A DNA stretch of 64,000 bases from an uncultured Anaerolineae bacterium (lineage in GTDB: Bacteria; Chloroflexota; Anaerolineae; Anaerolineales; Villigracilaceae), in assembly GCA_903846015.1 (NCBI GenBank), contig CAIMZS010000205.1:1-64000 (forward strand), written 5' to 3'. Shown piece by piece: positions 19,318 through 29,600 of this stretch. The notes below the pieces were generated by a model. The model worked only from the letters and a program-made list of their open reading frames with translations. It had not been told where the DNA came from and searched no databases. The stretch's first letter is position 1; the number at the start of each line of letters is the position of its first letter. The position numbers were made by a program, and so were the translations under genes.

Positions 19318-21546
19318 TCACTCTTCCACATTGCTTTCAGCCAAAAGTCCCAGTTCGGCCAGGGCAGCGAGTACTTTAGCCTGGGCGCCGGGCTGAATCA
19401 CGATCGTGGTTGGACCGATGATCTCGCCCAGAAACCGGCTGGCTTTTGAGGCGCGCAGCTCAGCCAACACATCGGGTCTGGAAACTTTTAAGACTACCAG
19501 GTTTTCTACACGCGCTTCGGTGCCATTGGCCTCCCAGCGCTGCAGACTCTTGATAAATGGAGGCGGCAGAGGCGCGGAAGCGTGTTTGCGCAGAATGCCG
19601 AGCAGCTGCTCGGCTTTAAGACCCTGTTCCCTGGCGCGTTTAAGCGTCCCCGCTGTAACACGGTAGCGGTACTCGCCATCCTTCTCTAAAACTGGCTGCC
19701 ATTCACAAAAACGGGCCACCTGGTAACGCGCCACGCGTGGAACAAGACGCGGAACCACGATATCCCCCTGCGAGGTAACGATGATTTTCCCGGTCTCGGC
19801 AGCGCTTTTTTTATTTTCTACGTTCGAGCGAAAAGCTGTGGGAGTGCCTGATACCTCTGGCGCAGCCAGATCCAGCAAGCCCAACCAATGCAACGGCCCA
19901 CAGATGAGATAACGTACCAGGGCCCCATCAACATCATCCCAGGTGGCAAAACCACGCAGAAAGACCCCGTCAGCCTTGCGCTTGATGAACCATGAATCAT
20001 AATCGCCAGCCGGACGCTGGAAATCGGGATATTTGGTTTTGATATCGCGCACAAAAGCCGTCAAACTCCACCACTGCCCATCGGGGATAGCTTCAAGCAG
20101 GTTGAGCAAGAACTCGCGCGTTACCAACGGCTGATTAGTCCAGGCGCCTTCAAAAGTCAATCCGGGGATTAGGCGTAGTTCATTAAGGCTTTCGCTGGTC
20201 TGCCATGCATCTAACAAGGCAGCCATTGCATTTTCGCGCGGAGCCTCAAGGAAAGATTTAACAGCATCAGGAAGCAGATCATCTCCCTGAGTGGGGGATG
20301 ATTTGGGGGCAGAAACAGAACCAGCACGCAGAAGACCAGCAGTCAGCAAAAATTCTCGCAAGGGCTGGGCGGGCGTATTCATCTCTGCAAAGGCCCGCGC
20401 AGATTGCGAATCCGGAAATGGTTGAAGCCCCAAGCGCAGCGCAGCCAAAAAAGTACAGGCATCATCCAGGATGCGGTCACTCGCAGGAATTAGAAAGGCT
20501 TTTTCGGCTGGAGAGGCTGGCCGCCCAAGCGAATTCCCAGCGCTATCTTCCCTCCGTCCGGGTAAAGCGACCTTATTGGCTGTATTTTCACCCAAATTAC
20601 CAGTTTTAGGATTTGGGGCTGTTTTCGCTTGTGCGTTTTTTACAGGCAGATTGGGATAAGGGTCGGGGGCTGGGGTTCGGATTGGCGCACTCTGGCTCGG
20701 CCGCAAGGAAACAATCGCTTTCACGGAGGTGGACGATTGCGCGGGCAGGCCGGTTTCATCCACGTCCACCAGATCCTGGTCATCCTCGTAAGTTACCTCC
20801 ATTCCGTTATAGGTGGAGCTAACATCATCGTGGGGTATTTTCTTTTGATCGCCTGGATCTGGCGATCTGTGCCCAGGCAAAAAAGGCGGATTTGCGGGGG
20901 CCTTTCCGGCAGGTGAAGGTGGTTTGCGGTCAGCCTCCTTCTTGATGACAGGGGCTTCCGGACGTGACAACAGATTCGCGCGCTTTCCCGCCGGGGTGGA
21001 TTGTGAAGGAGATGTGGGCACCTCTATCGTAGGGACTGGAAGAATGGGAGCAATCTCTTCTTCTGGTTCCGATTCGAATTTCCCGGCAGGCTGATCTTCA
21101 TCGCCAAGCATCCCGCCCAAGTCAAGAGCGATAAAAAGATCGTCCGGGATGAAAGCAAATTCCTGGGGACCTTTTTCCCCATTAAAAAAAGCCTTCGCCA
21201 GCAAGGCGCGATACCACAGCACTTCAGCGGCGGAGATAGGGTGAAGATGGGGCAGCTCGCGGTCACGTTTGCCGGGACCCATCTCGCGAACATCGCCAAA
21301 GCGGCGCACAAAGACCGCCCAGGGCATGCGCCCATCCGCGGCAGCCAGGGCGTTCAAGGCAGAACGGCCTTCCCGAGGCAGGGTTGACACCACTTCATCG
21401 AGCAGCTCGGCGTCGCACAGCGACTCAGACAGTTCTACAGCAGCATCGGAGGCATCCGTGGAAGTTAGTTCAATACCCCACTGGGATGCAATAATGCGTA
21501 GGAAACCGATATCGGCAGGAGGTAGGGTTTGGGCGAGAGTTGGCAT
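19318..21546 (-). CDS. Helicase-associated (XPB/Ssl2-like N-terminal/C-terminal regulatory) domain protein
   Basis: 742 aa; N- and C-terminal globular regions with Pro-rich low-complexity middle; C-terminal VENLVVLKVSRPDVLAELRASKASRFLGEIIGPTTIVIQPGAQAKVLAALAELGLLAE typical of helicase-associated domain proteins. Confidence 0.75.
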   Translation of the reverse strand: MPTLAQTLPPADIGFLRIIASQWGIELTSTDASDAAVELSESLCDAELLDEVVSTLPREGRSALNALAAADGRMPWAVFVRRFGDVREMGPGKRDRELPHLHPISAAEVLWYRALLAKAFFNGEKGPQEFAFIPDDLFIALDLGGMLGDEDQPAGKFESEPEEEIAPILPVPTIEVPTSPSQSTPAGKRANLLSRPEAPVIKKEADRKPPSPAGKAPANPPFLPGHRSPDPGDQKKIPHDDVSSTYNGMEVTYEDDQDLVDVDETGLPAQSSTSVKAIVSLRPSQSAPIRTPAPDPYPNLPVKNAQAKTAPNPKTGNLGENTANKVALPGRREDSAGNSLGRPASPAEKAFLIPASDRILDDACTFLAALRLGLQPFPDSQSARAFAEMNTPAQPLREFLLTAGLLRAGSVSAPKSSPTQGDDLLPDAVKSFLEAPRENAMAALLDAWQTSESLNELRLIPGLTFEGAWTNQPLVTREFLLNLLEAIPDGQWWSLTAFVRDIKTKYPDFQRPAGDYDSWFIKRKADGVFLRGFATWDDVDGALVRYLICGPLHWLGLLDLAAPEVSGTPTAFRSNVENKKSAAETGKIIVTSQGDIVVPRLVPRVARYQVARFCEWQPVLEKDGEYRYRVTAGTLKRAREQGLKAEQLLGILRKHASAPLPPPFIKSLQRWEANGTEARVENLVVLKVSRPDVLAELRASKASRFLGEIIGPTTIVIQPGAQAKVLAALAELGLLAESNVEE

Positions 21547-21554
21547 GGGCTGTT

Positions 21555-21627
21555 CTTCCTGACCCTGTCATTGTGGCACGTCGCTGAGATATATGACATG
21601 CACCATTAGCAATGACAGGTCAGGAAG
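21555..21627. repeat. 18-19 nt inverted repeat upstream of the helicase-associated gene
   Basis: CTTCCTGACCCTGTCATTG ... CAATGACAGGTCAGGAAG (one bulged nt), ~36 nt loop. Confidence 0.75.
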
Positions 21628-21638
21628 GGGAGGTTTCT

Positions 21639-24600
21639 TTAAAGTTTTGCGAACCTGCTGACCACTACGGCAGCAGCGGGGAGAGTAGCCTTGTCGCCGG
21701 GCCGCATGGCGAATGGCGCTTTGCCAGGGTCTTTTGGGGCACCCTGATAGATAAAGATGGGTGTGCCTTCCTCGGCAGAGCTGATCGCCACGTAAGCCTG
21801 ACCCGTCAAATAACCCTGGCTGTCGAGTGAACAGGATGTCACCCAGCCAATCACCCTGCCGCGCTTATCAATGACCGGGTCGGCGTTGTGAGCCATGCGC
21901 ACGCCCTGTTCGGTAAATCGAAAGCGCACAACAACACCCTTGCGGGCCTTTTCGCGGGCCATAAAAGCATCACGACCAATGAACCACGGCTTGTACGGTT
22001 TGACATACGAACCAAAACCGCCTTCAGCCACGCCCAGGTCGCGCTCACCCTTACCAGAACCAAGACCCATTTCGTGGCCATATAACGGCAGCCCAGCTTC
22101 GGTGCGCAACGAATCACGCGCGCCCAGGCCAATTGGCGTGACGCCAAAATCTTCACCAACCTTTAACACTGCATTCCAGAAATCCACCACACGGCCAGGA
22201 TGAACAAACAACTCGAAAGCCATCTTTTCACCAGTATAGCCGGTACGCGAGACGATCAAATCAAAACCACCGACAACGGCATCACACAATTCGGTGCGTT
22301 TGAGTTTCATAATGCGCGCACGCGTGACCCCATCCACGCCCATCGCAAGTAACACATCACGGCTTTTAGGACCCTGCAAGGCGATATCCACGCGCATATC
22401 GTCGCCAGCCTGGGGATCACGCAAGTTGCGAATGACGGCTTCATAGCCGTATGCCCGTGCACCTGGACGATTGTTATCGATCCTGACAATGCCATCGCGC
22501 ACATTCTCCAACCAGGTGCGATCCTTGTCATCGTTAGAAGCGTTGACCACCACCAGAAATTTCTCCAGACGGCCCTGGGGATCGGGACCGCGCCGGTACA
22601 CCAGAGTATCATCCACTACATCAGCATCTGGGGTCAGGAAATGAGTGTAAAGACTTTCGCCCCCGCCCAATCCGCCGACATCATTCCCGCAAACGGTATC
22701 CAGGAAGGAAGCCGCATCCGCGCCGGTCACTTCATACACACCCATGTGGCTAACATCAAACAAACCAGCTGCCTGGCGCGTGGCAAGATGTTCTTCTTTT
22801 ACGCCAGTGTACTGCACCGGCATTTCCCAACCTGCGAACGGCACAAGGCGACCGCCCAGAGCTTTATGGGTATCGAACAACATGGTACGTTTGAGCGCGC
22901 CTTCAACTTCGTTCCAGTCAAACGCGCGGAGCCCTTCAGCAGCTGAACTGTGAGAATCGCCACGGGCAGAGAGGCCGATGTACCAGGGTTTCTCCGCACC
23001 TGTGCTGCTGATGCGGTTGGCGGTAGCGGCATTGGAGAATGTCTCGACAACCACAACCGGTCCAGGCAGGCGGCGCGGATCAAAGTCTTTGGTACCATCC
23101 AGATTGAAGGACATATAACCATCAGAGAGGTCACGCAGCCAGGTGGCAACCACGCCGGCATCCGCCGCGGGCACAGCAAGCTGGTAACAAACACCGTCGA
23201 TATTGGTCAATTTTCCGGTTACCACTGATTTCGGCGTAGCCAGGGTGGTGGAGACGGCCAATCCGGGCTTGAGCATACTCAAATCGGCGCTGGCGGCATA
23301 ATCCAGGAACTGGCGCACACGTGGACCGGACAGACTAAAGACACCGGTACTAAAACTGTCATCGATATAATAAAAGTGTGGGTAGGCATGTTTCTTGAAT
23401 TCAATATCAACACCGGCTTGTTCAGCTAATTTCCGCACCTTAAGACGGGCATCATTATATACATTGAAATCCAGCTTGGCCCGGCGCACCTTGCCTTTGT
23501 GAACAGTATCAACACTATGCGGGGCGCAGGCCAGCAGCACATCAGCCATAATATCGGCCAGGGCGCGAGTCTTGATCTCATCGAAACCGCGTTGAGTGAT
23601 CCAGGGGGTGCCCAGACGGATACCGCTGGGATCCTGAGAATTCTTGTCACCCGGAATAGTATTGCGATTGGCAACGATACCGATGATGTCAAGAATGCGC
23701 ACAGCCTGATCACCGCTCAAGGATGTGCCATCGCTGCCCTTCACTCCAGTGCAATCTACATTGACAAGGTGTGTATCTGTGCCTCCAAACGGAACGCGCA
23801 GCCCGCGCTTCGTCAATTGATCTGCCATCGCGGCAGCGTTTTTTAGGGTCTGAGCTTGCAAAGCTTTGAACTGGTCCGTTTGGGTCAGCTTAAAAGTGAG
23901 CGCCAGAGCAGCAAATATATGCACATGCGGGCCGCCTTGCTCACCCGGAAAAACCGCCTTATCAATCTTTTTGGCGATGGCTGCATCAGTGGTCATCAGG
24001 ATCGCGCCGCGCGGACCATCGATGCTCTTATGGGTGGTGGACATAACCACATGTGCAGACCCAATCGGAGATGGCACCACACCCGCTGCCACCAGACCAC
24101 CGATATGCGAGATATCGGCCAACAGATATGCGCCAACTTCATCAGCAATCTGGCGGAACTTTTTCCAATCTGGGATCCAGGAATAGGATGAATAGCCCGC
24201 AATGATCAGCTTCGGTTTGTTCTCAAGAGCCAGTGCGCGTACTTTTTCATAGTCGATCTTTTCATTCGCGTCAACGTTGTAATGAACGGCCTTGAACCAC
24301 TTGCCGGAACGATTGACAGATGATCCGTGGCTGAGATGACCACCGTGCAGCAGGTTCATCCCCAGCACGGTGTCGCCCAAGTTCATAAGGGCCTGGTAGA
24401 CGGCATTGTTGGCGGGCGCGCCGGAAAGAGCCTGGATGTTGACAAATATCTTTTCAGCGCTAACACCGTTGGCTGCAAAGGTTTCAGCACAACGGCGAAT
24501 GGCGAGTGATTCGACCACATCAGCATATTCAACACCCTTGTAGTAACGCGGATCAGAATAGCGTCGATAATCTGCCAAACGGTTCTCATAATCGAGGATA

Positions 24601-24818
24601 TCCGCTTCAGACATTTTTCGCATCTCATCGCTGGGATAGCCCTCAGAATAAATATTTTGAAAAGCCGAACCCATTGCTTCGCGCACAGCAAGCGGTGCCT
24701 GGCTTTCAGATGCGATTAAAATAAGCTTGCGGGCCTGGCGTTCGGCCTCAATCTGGGTTAGTTCATAGACCTCGGGATCGAGGTCGGCCAGGGAGCCGCG
24801 GAAAAGGAAATCAGACAT
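21639..24818 (-). CDS. Fused serine hydroxymethyltransferase - GcvT (aminomethyltransferase) protein with an intervening GcvT-N-like domain
   Basis: Single 1059 aa ORF: SHMT signatures (LIASESQAP, YSEGYPSDEMRKM, MSTTHKSIDGPRGAI) then GcvT signatures (FDTHKALGGRLVPFAGWEMPVQY, GLFDVSHMG, LVVVNASNDDKDRTWL, VSRTGYTGEKMAFELFV). Confidence 0.93.
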   Translation of the reverse strand: MSDFLFRGSLADLDPEVYELTQIEAERQARKLILIASESQAPLAVREAMGSAFQNIYSEGYPSDEMRKMSEADILDYENRLADYRRYSDPRYYKGVEYADVVESLAIRRCAETFAANGVSAEKIFVNIQALSGAPANNAVYQALMNLGDTVLGMNLLHGGHLSHGSSVNRSGKWFKAVHYNVDANEKIDYEKVRALALENKPKLIIAGYSSYSWIPDWKKFRQIADEVGAYLLADISHIGGLVAAGVVPSPIGSAHVVMSTTHKSIDGPRGAILMTTDAAIAKKIDKAVFPGEQGGPHVHIFAALALTFKLTQTDQFKALQAQTLKNAAAMADQLTKRGLRVPFGGTDTHLVNVDCTGVKGSDGTSLSGDQAVRILDIIGIVANRNTIPGDKNSQDPSGIRLGTPWITQRGFDEIKTRALADIMADVLLACAPHSVDTVHKGKVRRAKLDFNVYNDARLKVRKLAEQAGVDIEFKKHAYPHFYYIDDSFSTGVFSLSGPRVRQFLDYAASADLSMLKPGLAVSTTLATPKSVVTGKLTNIDGVCYQLAVPAADAGVVATWLRDLSDGYMSFNLDGTKDFDPRRLPGPVVVVETFSNAATANRISSTGAEKPWYIGLSARGDSHSSAAEGLRAFDWNEVEGALKRTMLFDTHKALGGRLVPFAGWEMPVQYTGVKEEHLATRQAAGLFDVSHMGVYEVTGADAASFLDTVCGNDVGGLGGGESLYTHFLTPDADVVDDTLVYRRGPDPQGRLEKFLVVVNASNDDKDRTWLENVRDGIVRIDNNRPGARAYGYEAVIRNLRDPQAGDDMRVDIALQGPKSRDVLLAMGVDGVTRARIMKLKRTELCDAVVGGFDLIVSRTGYTGEKMAFELFVHPGRVVDFWNAVLKVGEDFGVTPIGLGARDSLRTEAGLPLYGHEMGLGSGKGERDLGVAEGGFGSYVKPYKPWFIGRDAFMAREKARKGVVVRFRFTEQGVRMAHNADPVIDKRGRVIGWVTSCSLDSQGYLTGQAYVAISSAEEGTPIFIYQGAPKDPGKAPFAMRPGDKATLPAAAVVVSRFAKL

Positions 24819-24918
24819 TGTATTCTCCTGTTATCAATATTCTATTTTCTGTGACCAGTTTTTAGCATTCAACACTTTCGGAAAGCTTTCTCCGGATTAA
24901 TCAGAAGTTGTCAGACCA

Positions 24919-24947
24919 ATTGTAGAACGATAGGGAAGGCGGGTCAA
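24919..24947 (-). promoter_or_regulatory. Sigma70-like promoter of the SHMT-GcvT gene
   Basis: On minus strand TTGACC-N17-TACAAT; about 100 nt leader to the ATG. Confidence 0.6.
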
Positions 24948-25225
24948 GTGTGAAATGACACTCTTTCCAACAACATAATAATTGCCGCACCCTGTTCAAA
25001 CAAGATTTGCCTTAAATTCGGCTTTCGCTAGAAAAAATATTCTCGGCATGTCTCAAAAACCTTAATACATGACCAATGGGTGAATAGATTGTCATCTTCA
25101 ACCCATAACTTTTTTGTTATTATAACTACTGTTATATTAATGACAGTCCGGATAAGTTCTGTCTATCTGTTTACCCCGGGCAAAACAAGTTTTGATCTAC
25201 GATTCACTGAACCAAGGAGAAAAAA

Positions 25226-25999
25226 ATGATAAGAAAAATAACACATATTATTACCAGCCTATTGGTTGTACTCGGAATGCTGGCAGCTGCAACTCCGGCA
25301 TTTGCTGACAATAAAAAAGGAGGCAACGTCAACGGCTTAATTTTATCTGTAGATACGGCCGCCAATACAATCACAATTACGCCCAAAAATGGCGCCGCCG
25401 GTGTGACTATCAACGTGGATATCAGCACCCAAATCAAACGTCTCGGCAAGACGGCCATCCTGGCTGACCTACAGATCGGTGACAAGCTCGAAGCGAAGTA
25501 CAACGCTGTGACGATGCTTGCCAGCAAAATAGAAGCCACCGTCACCATGGCTGAATTACACGGCACAATCAAATCGGTGGATGCCACCGCCGGCACCGTG
25601 ACAATCACAAAATCTGGCGACCCTTTAGACGTAACACTCAACGTGGATATCAGCACCCAAATCAAACGTCTCGGCAAGACCGCCACCCTGGCTGACCTGC
25701 AAATCGGCGACAAGGTCGAAGCGAAGTACAACGCTGTGACGATGCTTGCCAGCAAAATAGAAGCCTCAGTCACCATGGCTGAATTACATGGCACGATCAA
25801 GTCGGTGGATGCCACCGCCGGCACCGTGACAATCACAAAATCTGGCACCGCTTTAGATGTAACGCTCAATGTAGATATCAGCACCCAAATCAAACGTCTC
25901 GGCAAGACCGCCACCCTGGCTGACCTGCAAATCGGCGACAAGCTCGAAGCGAAGTACAACGCTGTGACGATGCTTGCCAGCAAAATAAAAGCCAGATAA
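25226..25999 (+). CDS. Secreted DUF5666-like protein made of three 76-aa tandem repeats
   Basis: Signal peptide (MIRKITHIITSLLVVLGMLAAATPAFA) followed by repeats HGTIKSVDATAGTVTITKSG..LDVTLNVDISTQIKRLGKTATLADLQIGDK.EAKYNAVTMLASKIEA. Confidence 0.85.
   Translation: MIRKITHIITSLLVVLGMLAAATPAFADNKKGGNVNGLILSVDTAANTITITPKNGAAGVTINVDISTQIKRLGKTAILADLQIGDKLEAKYNAVTMLASKIEATVTMAELHGTIKSVDATAGTVTITKSGDPLDVTLNVDISTQIKRLGKTATLADLQIGDKVEAKYNAVTMLASKIEASVTMAELHGTIKSVDATAGTVTITKSGTALDVTLNVDISTQIKRLGKTATLADLQIGDKLEAKYNAVTMLASKIKAR
25328..25999 (+). repeat. In-CDS tandem repeat, period 228 bp, about 3 copies
   Basis: The caaYgtRgatatcagcacccaaatcaaacgtctcggcaagac block recurs at 25411, 25639 and 25867. 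Confidence 0.9.
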
Positions 26000-26140
26000 A
26001 TCACAAAAACCAGGCTGATAGACTTTGACTGAAAAGAATTGAGTTCGCCAACTTAGTTCAACTTCCCAGATGTTCCGATAGATTGGCTGCCATAGATTTT
26101 GCTGTAACCCGAACCAGGGAAGAATGTTTGGGGATATCAA

Positions 26141-26178
26141 GAAGAATGAATGCCTGTTGAGCAGGGCATTCATTCTTC
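26141..26178. terminator. Hairpin terminator-like element
   Basis: GAAGAATGAATGCC-tgttgagcag-GGCATTCATTCTTC, 14 bp perfect stem; no poly-T tract. Confidence 0.6.
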
Positions 26179-26609
26179 GGTTTAAATAATCAAGAGAGCA
26201 TCGCTCTGCAGGGCTGCGCGTATGGCTTGGGCAGTTTGCACAGAACCAGCAGGCCAAATTTATGGATTTGAAGATAGAAACTCCATAAATTTATATACCG
26301 GAATGACCTTGATCAGCATCGCCACCGAAATCAAGACTACTAAAACAAGACTGCTAGAACTGTTGTCATATTTATCGCTTTGTTGTATAGTGAATGGTGT
26401 CAAACTTCCACCGTCCCCAAAAAAAAACAACCCAACTGCGCTAGAGTCCCCAACCATTTTCCATTTATAATAGATCTTTTTAAGATAGTAGCCTTACTAC
26501 GATGGCAGCCCACTATTATATCGAGGAAAGCATTTCAATAACCTTGCGCATAAAAGTGGGGATGGTATAAAGAAATACAGCAGTTTACCCGTTTGCAGAG
26601 GAACCACTT

Positions 26610-29600
26610 ATGAGGACATCGATCAAACGTTGGCTTACTCATCCTGATTTTCCGGGCGACGAGAAAAAAACGCGCCAAGCCGGTCTGCTCAATGCTATCA
26701 CGCTCACGATATTATTATTTTTATCCCTGCTCATCCCTGCTATTTTAATTGGTGGACGAACGCCAACCCGCACGCTGATCATCGACATTTTCATGATTGC
26801 CGCTATCATACAGTTGCACCGTTGGCTACACCAAGGCAAGGTTGCCCTTACAGGGGGTGCGTTGGCAATCATCGGATTTATTTTTATCACAGCAGTAAGC
26901 ATCAGCCTGGGAACCATTCGCACGCCGTCCACTGGCGGCTACCTGATTTTTGTAATCCTTGCAGGTGTGTTGTTTGATCGAAAAGGTATCGTTATTTCCA
27001 CCACAGCAAGCTCGTTGGCGGTGATGGGAATGATCCTGGCAGAAAACGCCGGTATGCTGCCCCAGCCTGATTATTCTGTCACCATCACCCAGTGGATGAC
27101 CTACACCATCCTGTTTGGCCTGGCAGCCGGATTTACTTATCAAACGAATCTGATCACTCAAAAGGCGCTCGCACAGGCAGAGAAAAAAATCGAAGCATGG
27201 GAGCGCGCAGAGACGGAACTGCACAAACTTACCCAGGCAGTAGAACAAAGCCCGGTTTCAATTGTAATAACAGATCTCGATGGAATCATCGAATATGTGA
27301 ACCCACGTTTTACCCAGGTAACTGGCTACAGCTTTGACGAAGCCATTGGGACGAACCCTCGTATTCTAAATACAAAGCTAACCCCACCAGAAACGCACCG
27401 TAAATTATGGGAAACCATCACTGCAGGGAAAGAATGGCACGGCGAATTCGTAAATAAAAAAAAGGATGGGTCAATCTATTACGAATCCGCCACCATCGCA
27501 CCCATCACCGACTTGAATGGGAACGCCACGCATTACCTGGCAGTAAAAGAAGACATCACCGAACGCAAGAAGATAGAAGAAGCACTGAGCATCAGCCAGC
27601 AGGCCTACCGCCAGTTGGTTGAACAGGTACCGGAAGTCATTTATACCTGTGAACTCGGAGGAAACTGGCAATACTTGGGAACGAATATCCTGGCATTATG
27701 CGGGTATTCGGCCCAGATATTGATCAATGATCCAGGTCTTTGGATGAGAATCGTCCATGCTGAAGATCGAGAACGCCTGCAGATAGATATCCAATCCCTG
27801 GCAGTGGGATCCGTATTGAACAGCGAGTACCGGATTCAGACACTTGATCGGGGTTTGATCTGGGTGCGCGATCATGGAATTGTCAACCAGGGCAGTCAGC
27901 AAGACTTACAGGGCGCATCAGATGGTCGAAAGATGATCCAGGGAGTTTTATCAGAGATCACTCAACAAAAAATGGCCGAGGCTGCGATGCGCGAAAGCAA
28001 TGATCTACTCTCCGCATTTATGAAACACTCGCCAATATACGCTTACATCAAAGAAGTATCGCCCACCGAAAGCCGCACGTTGAAGGCCAGCGAAAATTTT
28101 CAGGATATAACTGGCATTCCGAGCACCGAAATGGTTGGCAAAACGATGGGCGAAATCTTTCCTGCTGAATTCGCATCCAAAATCACGGCCGAAGATTGGG
28201 AAGTTGTCGCCAATGGTGAGATTCTGACCCTGGATGAAGACTTGAACGGGCATCACTATACCACCATCAAATTTCCATTCGCCCAGGGAAGCAAAAACCT
28301 GCTGGCAGGTTACACCGTTGATATAACCGAGCGCAAAAAAGCCGAAACGGCCTTGCGTGAGAGCGAAACGACCTTCAAAAGCTTATTCGATGATTCACCC
28401 ATCTCCCTATGGGAGGAAGACTATTCCAGGGTAAAACAGCGCCTGGATGATCTGCGCACCCAGGGAATTGTAGATTTTGATGCTTATCTCTCCCAACACC
28501 CCGAAGTGGTGGCGGAGTGCATTGCCTTGATACGTGTCAAAAATGTCAATAAAGCCACTCTGAATTTATTTGGGGCTTCCAAGAAAGATGACCTGCTGAA
28601 AAGCTTAACCGACATTTCCCCTGAATCAGCCCAGGAGCTTTTTCGCAGGGAATTATTACAGATCGCCAGCGGTGCAACACACTTAGAAATGGAGACGATT
28701 AACCGTACCCTGGACGGAAGACTGATCACAATCAATCTAAATTGGGTGGCGGTTCCTGGTTACGAAAATGATCTTTCAAAGATAATTGTTTCGCTGATCG
28801 ATATTACCGAGCAGAAACAGGCCGAAGCGGAAATAAAAGAGAGCAATCGCCGCCTGGAAGAATCGATCACACGCGCAAACACATTCGCGGCCCAGGCCGA
28901 AATGGCCAATATCGCCAAAAGTGAGTTCCTGGCAAACATGAGCCATGAAATTCGCACCCCGATGAACGGGGTGATCGGCATGACTGATCTTCTATTGGAT
29001 ACAAAGCTGAATGAAGAACAGCGCAATTATGCTGAAATCGTGCGCTCCAGCGGCGAAGCCCTGCTAACCTTGATCAATGATGTCTTGGATTTTTCAAAGA
29101 TTGAAGCCGGAAAAATGGAGTTGGAGGCGCTGGACTTCAATTTGCTGAATTTACTGGATGATTTTGCTGCCAGCCTGGCAATGCGAGCTCATGAAAAGAT
29201 GCTGGAATTTATTTGCGCCGCTAACCCGGATGTGCCTAGTGGCCTGCGTGGCGACCCGGGGCGTTTGCGCCAAATCCTTACAAACCTGGTGGGCAATGCC
29301 ATCAAATTTACCAGCCAGGGAGAAGTTGCCCTGCATGTTTTCCTCTTATCGGAAAGCAAACACGAAGTCCATCTGCTCTTTTCCATCCGTGACACCGGGA
29401 TTGGCATCCCGCCAGACAAGATTGGTTTGCTTTTTAATAAATTCACCCAGGCAGATACATCCACCACGCGCCAATTCGGCGGCAGCGGCCTGGGATTAGC
29501 TATTTCGAAGCAGCTGGTGGAATTGATGAACGGCGAGATCGGCGTGAAAAGTACAATGGGTCACGGCTCCGAATTCTGGTTTACCGTTCGCCTGGCGCGC

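Noticed and set aside
24819-25000. Possible glycine riboswitch upstream of the SHMT-GcvT gene
   Set aside because: The ~100 nt leader after the predicted promoter is too short and shows no glycine-aptamer-like conserved core.
25204-26004. 266 aa minus ORF with repeated ASIVTALYFASSLSPICRSARVAVLPRRLIWVLISTLSVTS units
   Set aside because: Mirror image of the 228 bp tandem repeat in the plus-strand secreted protein; openness is a by-product of the repeat.
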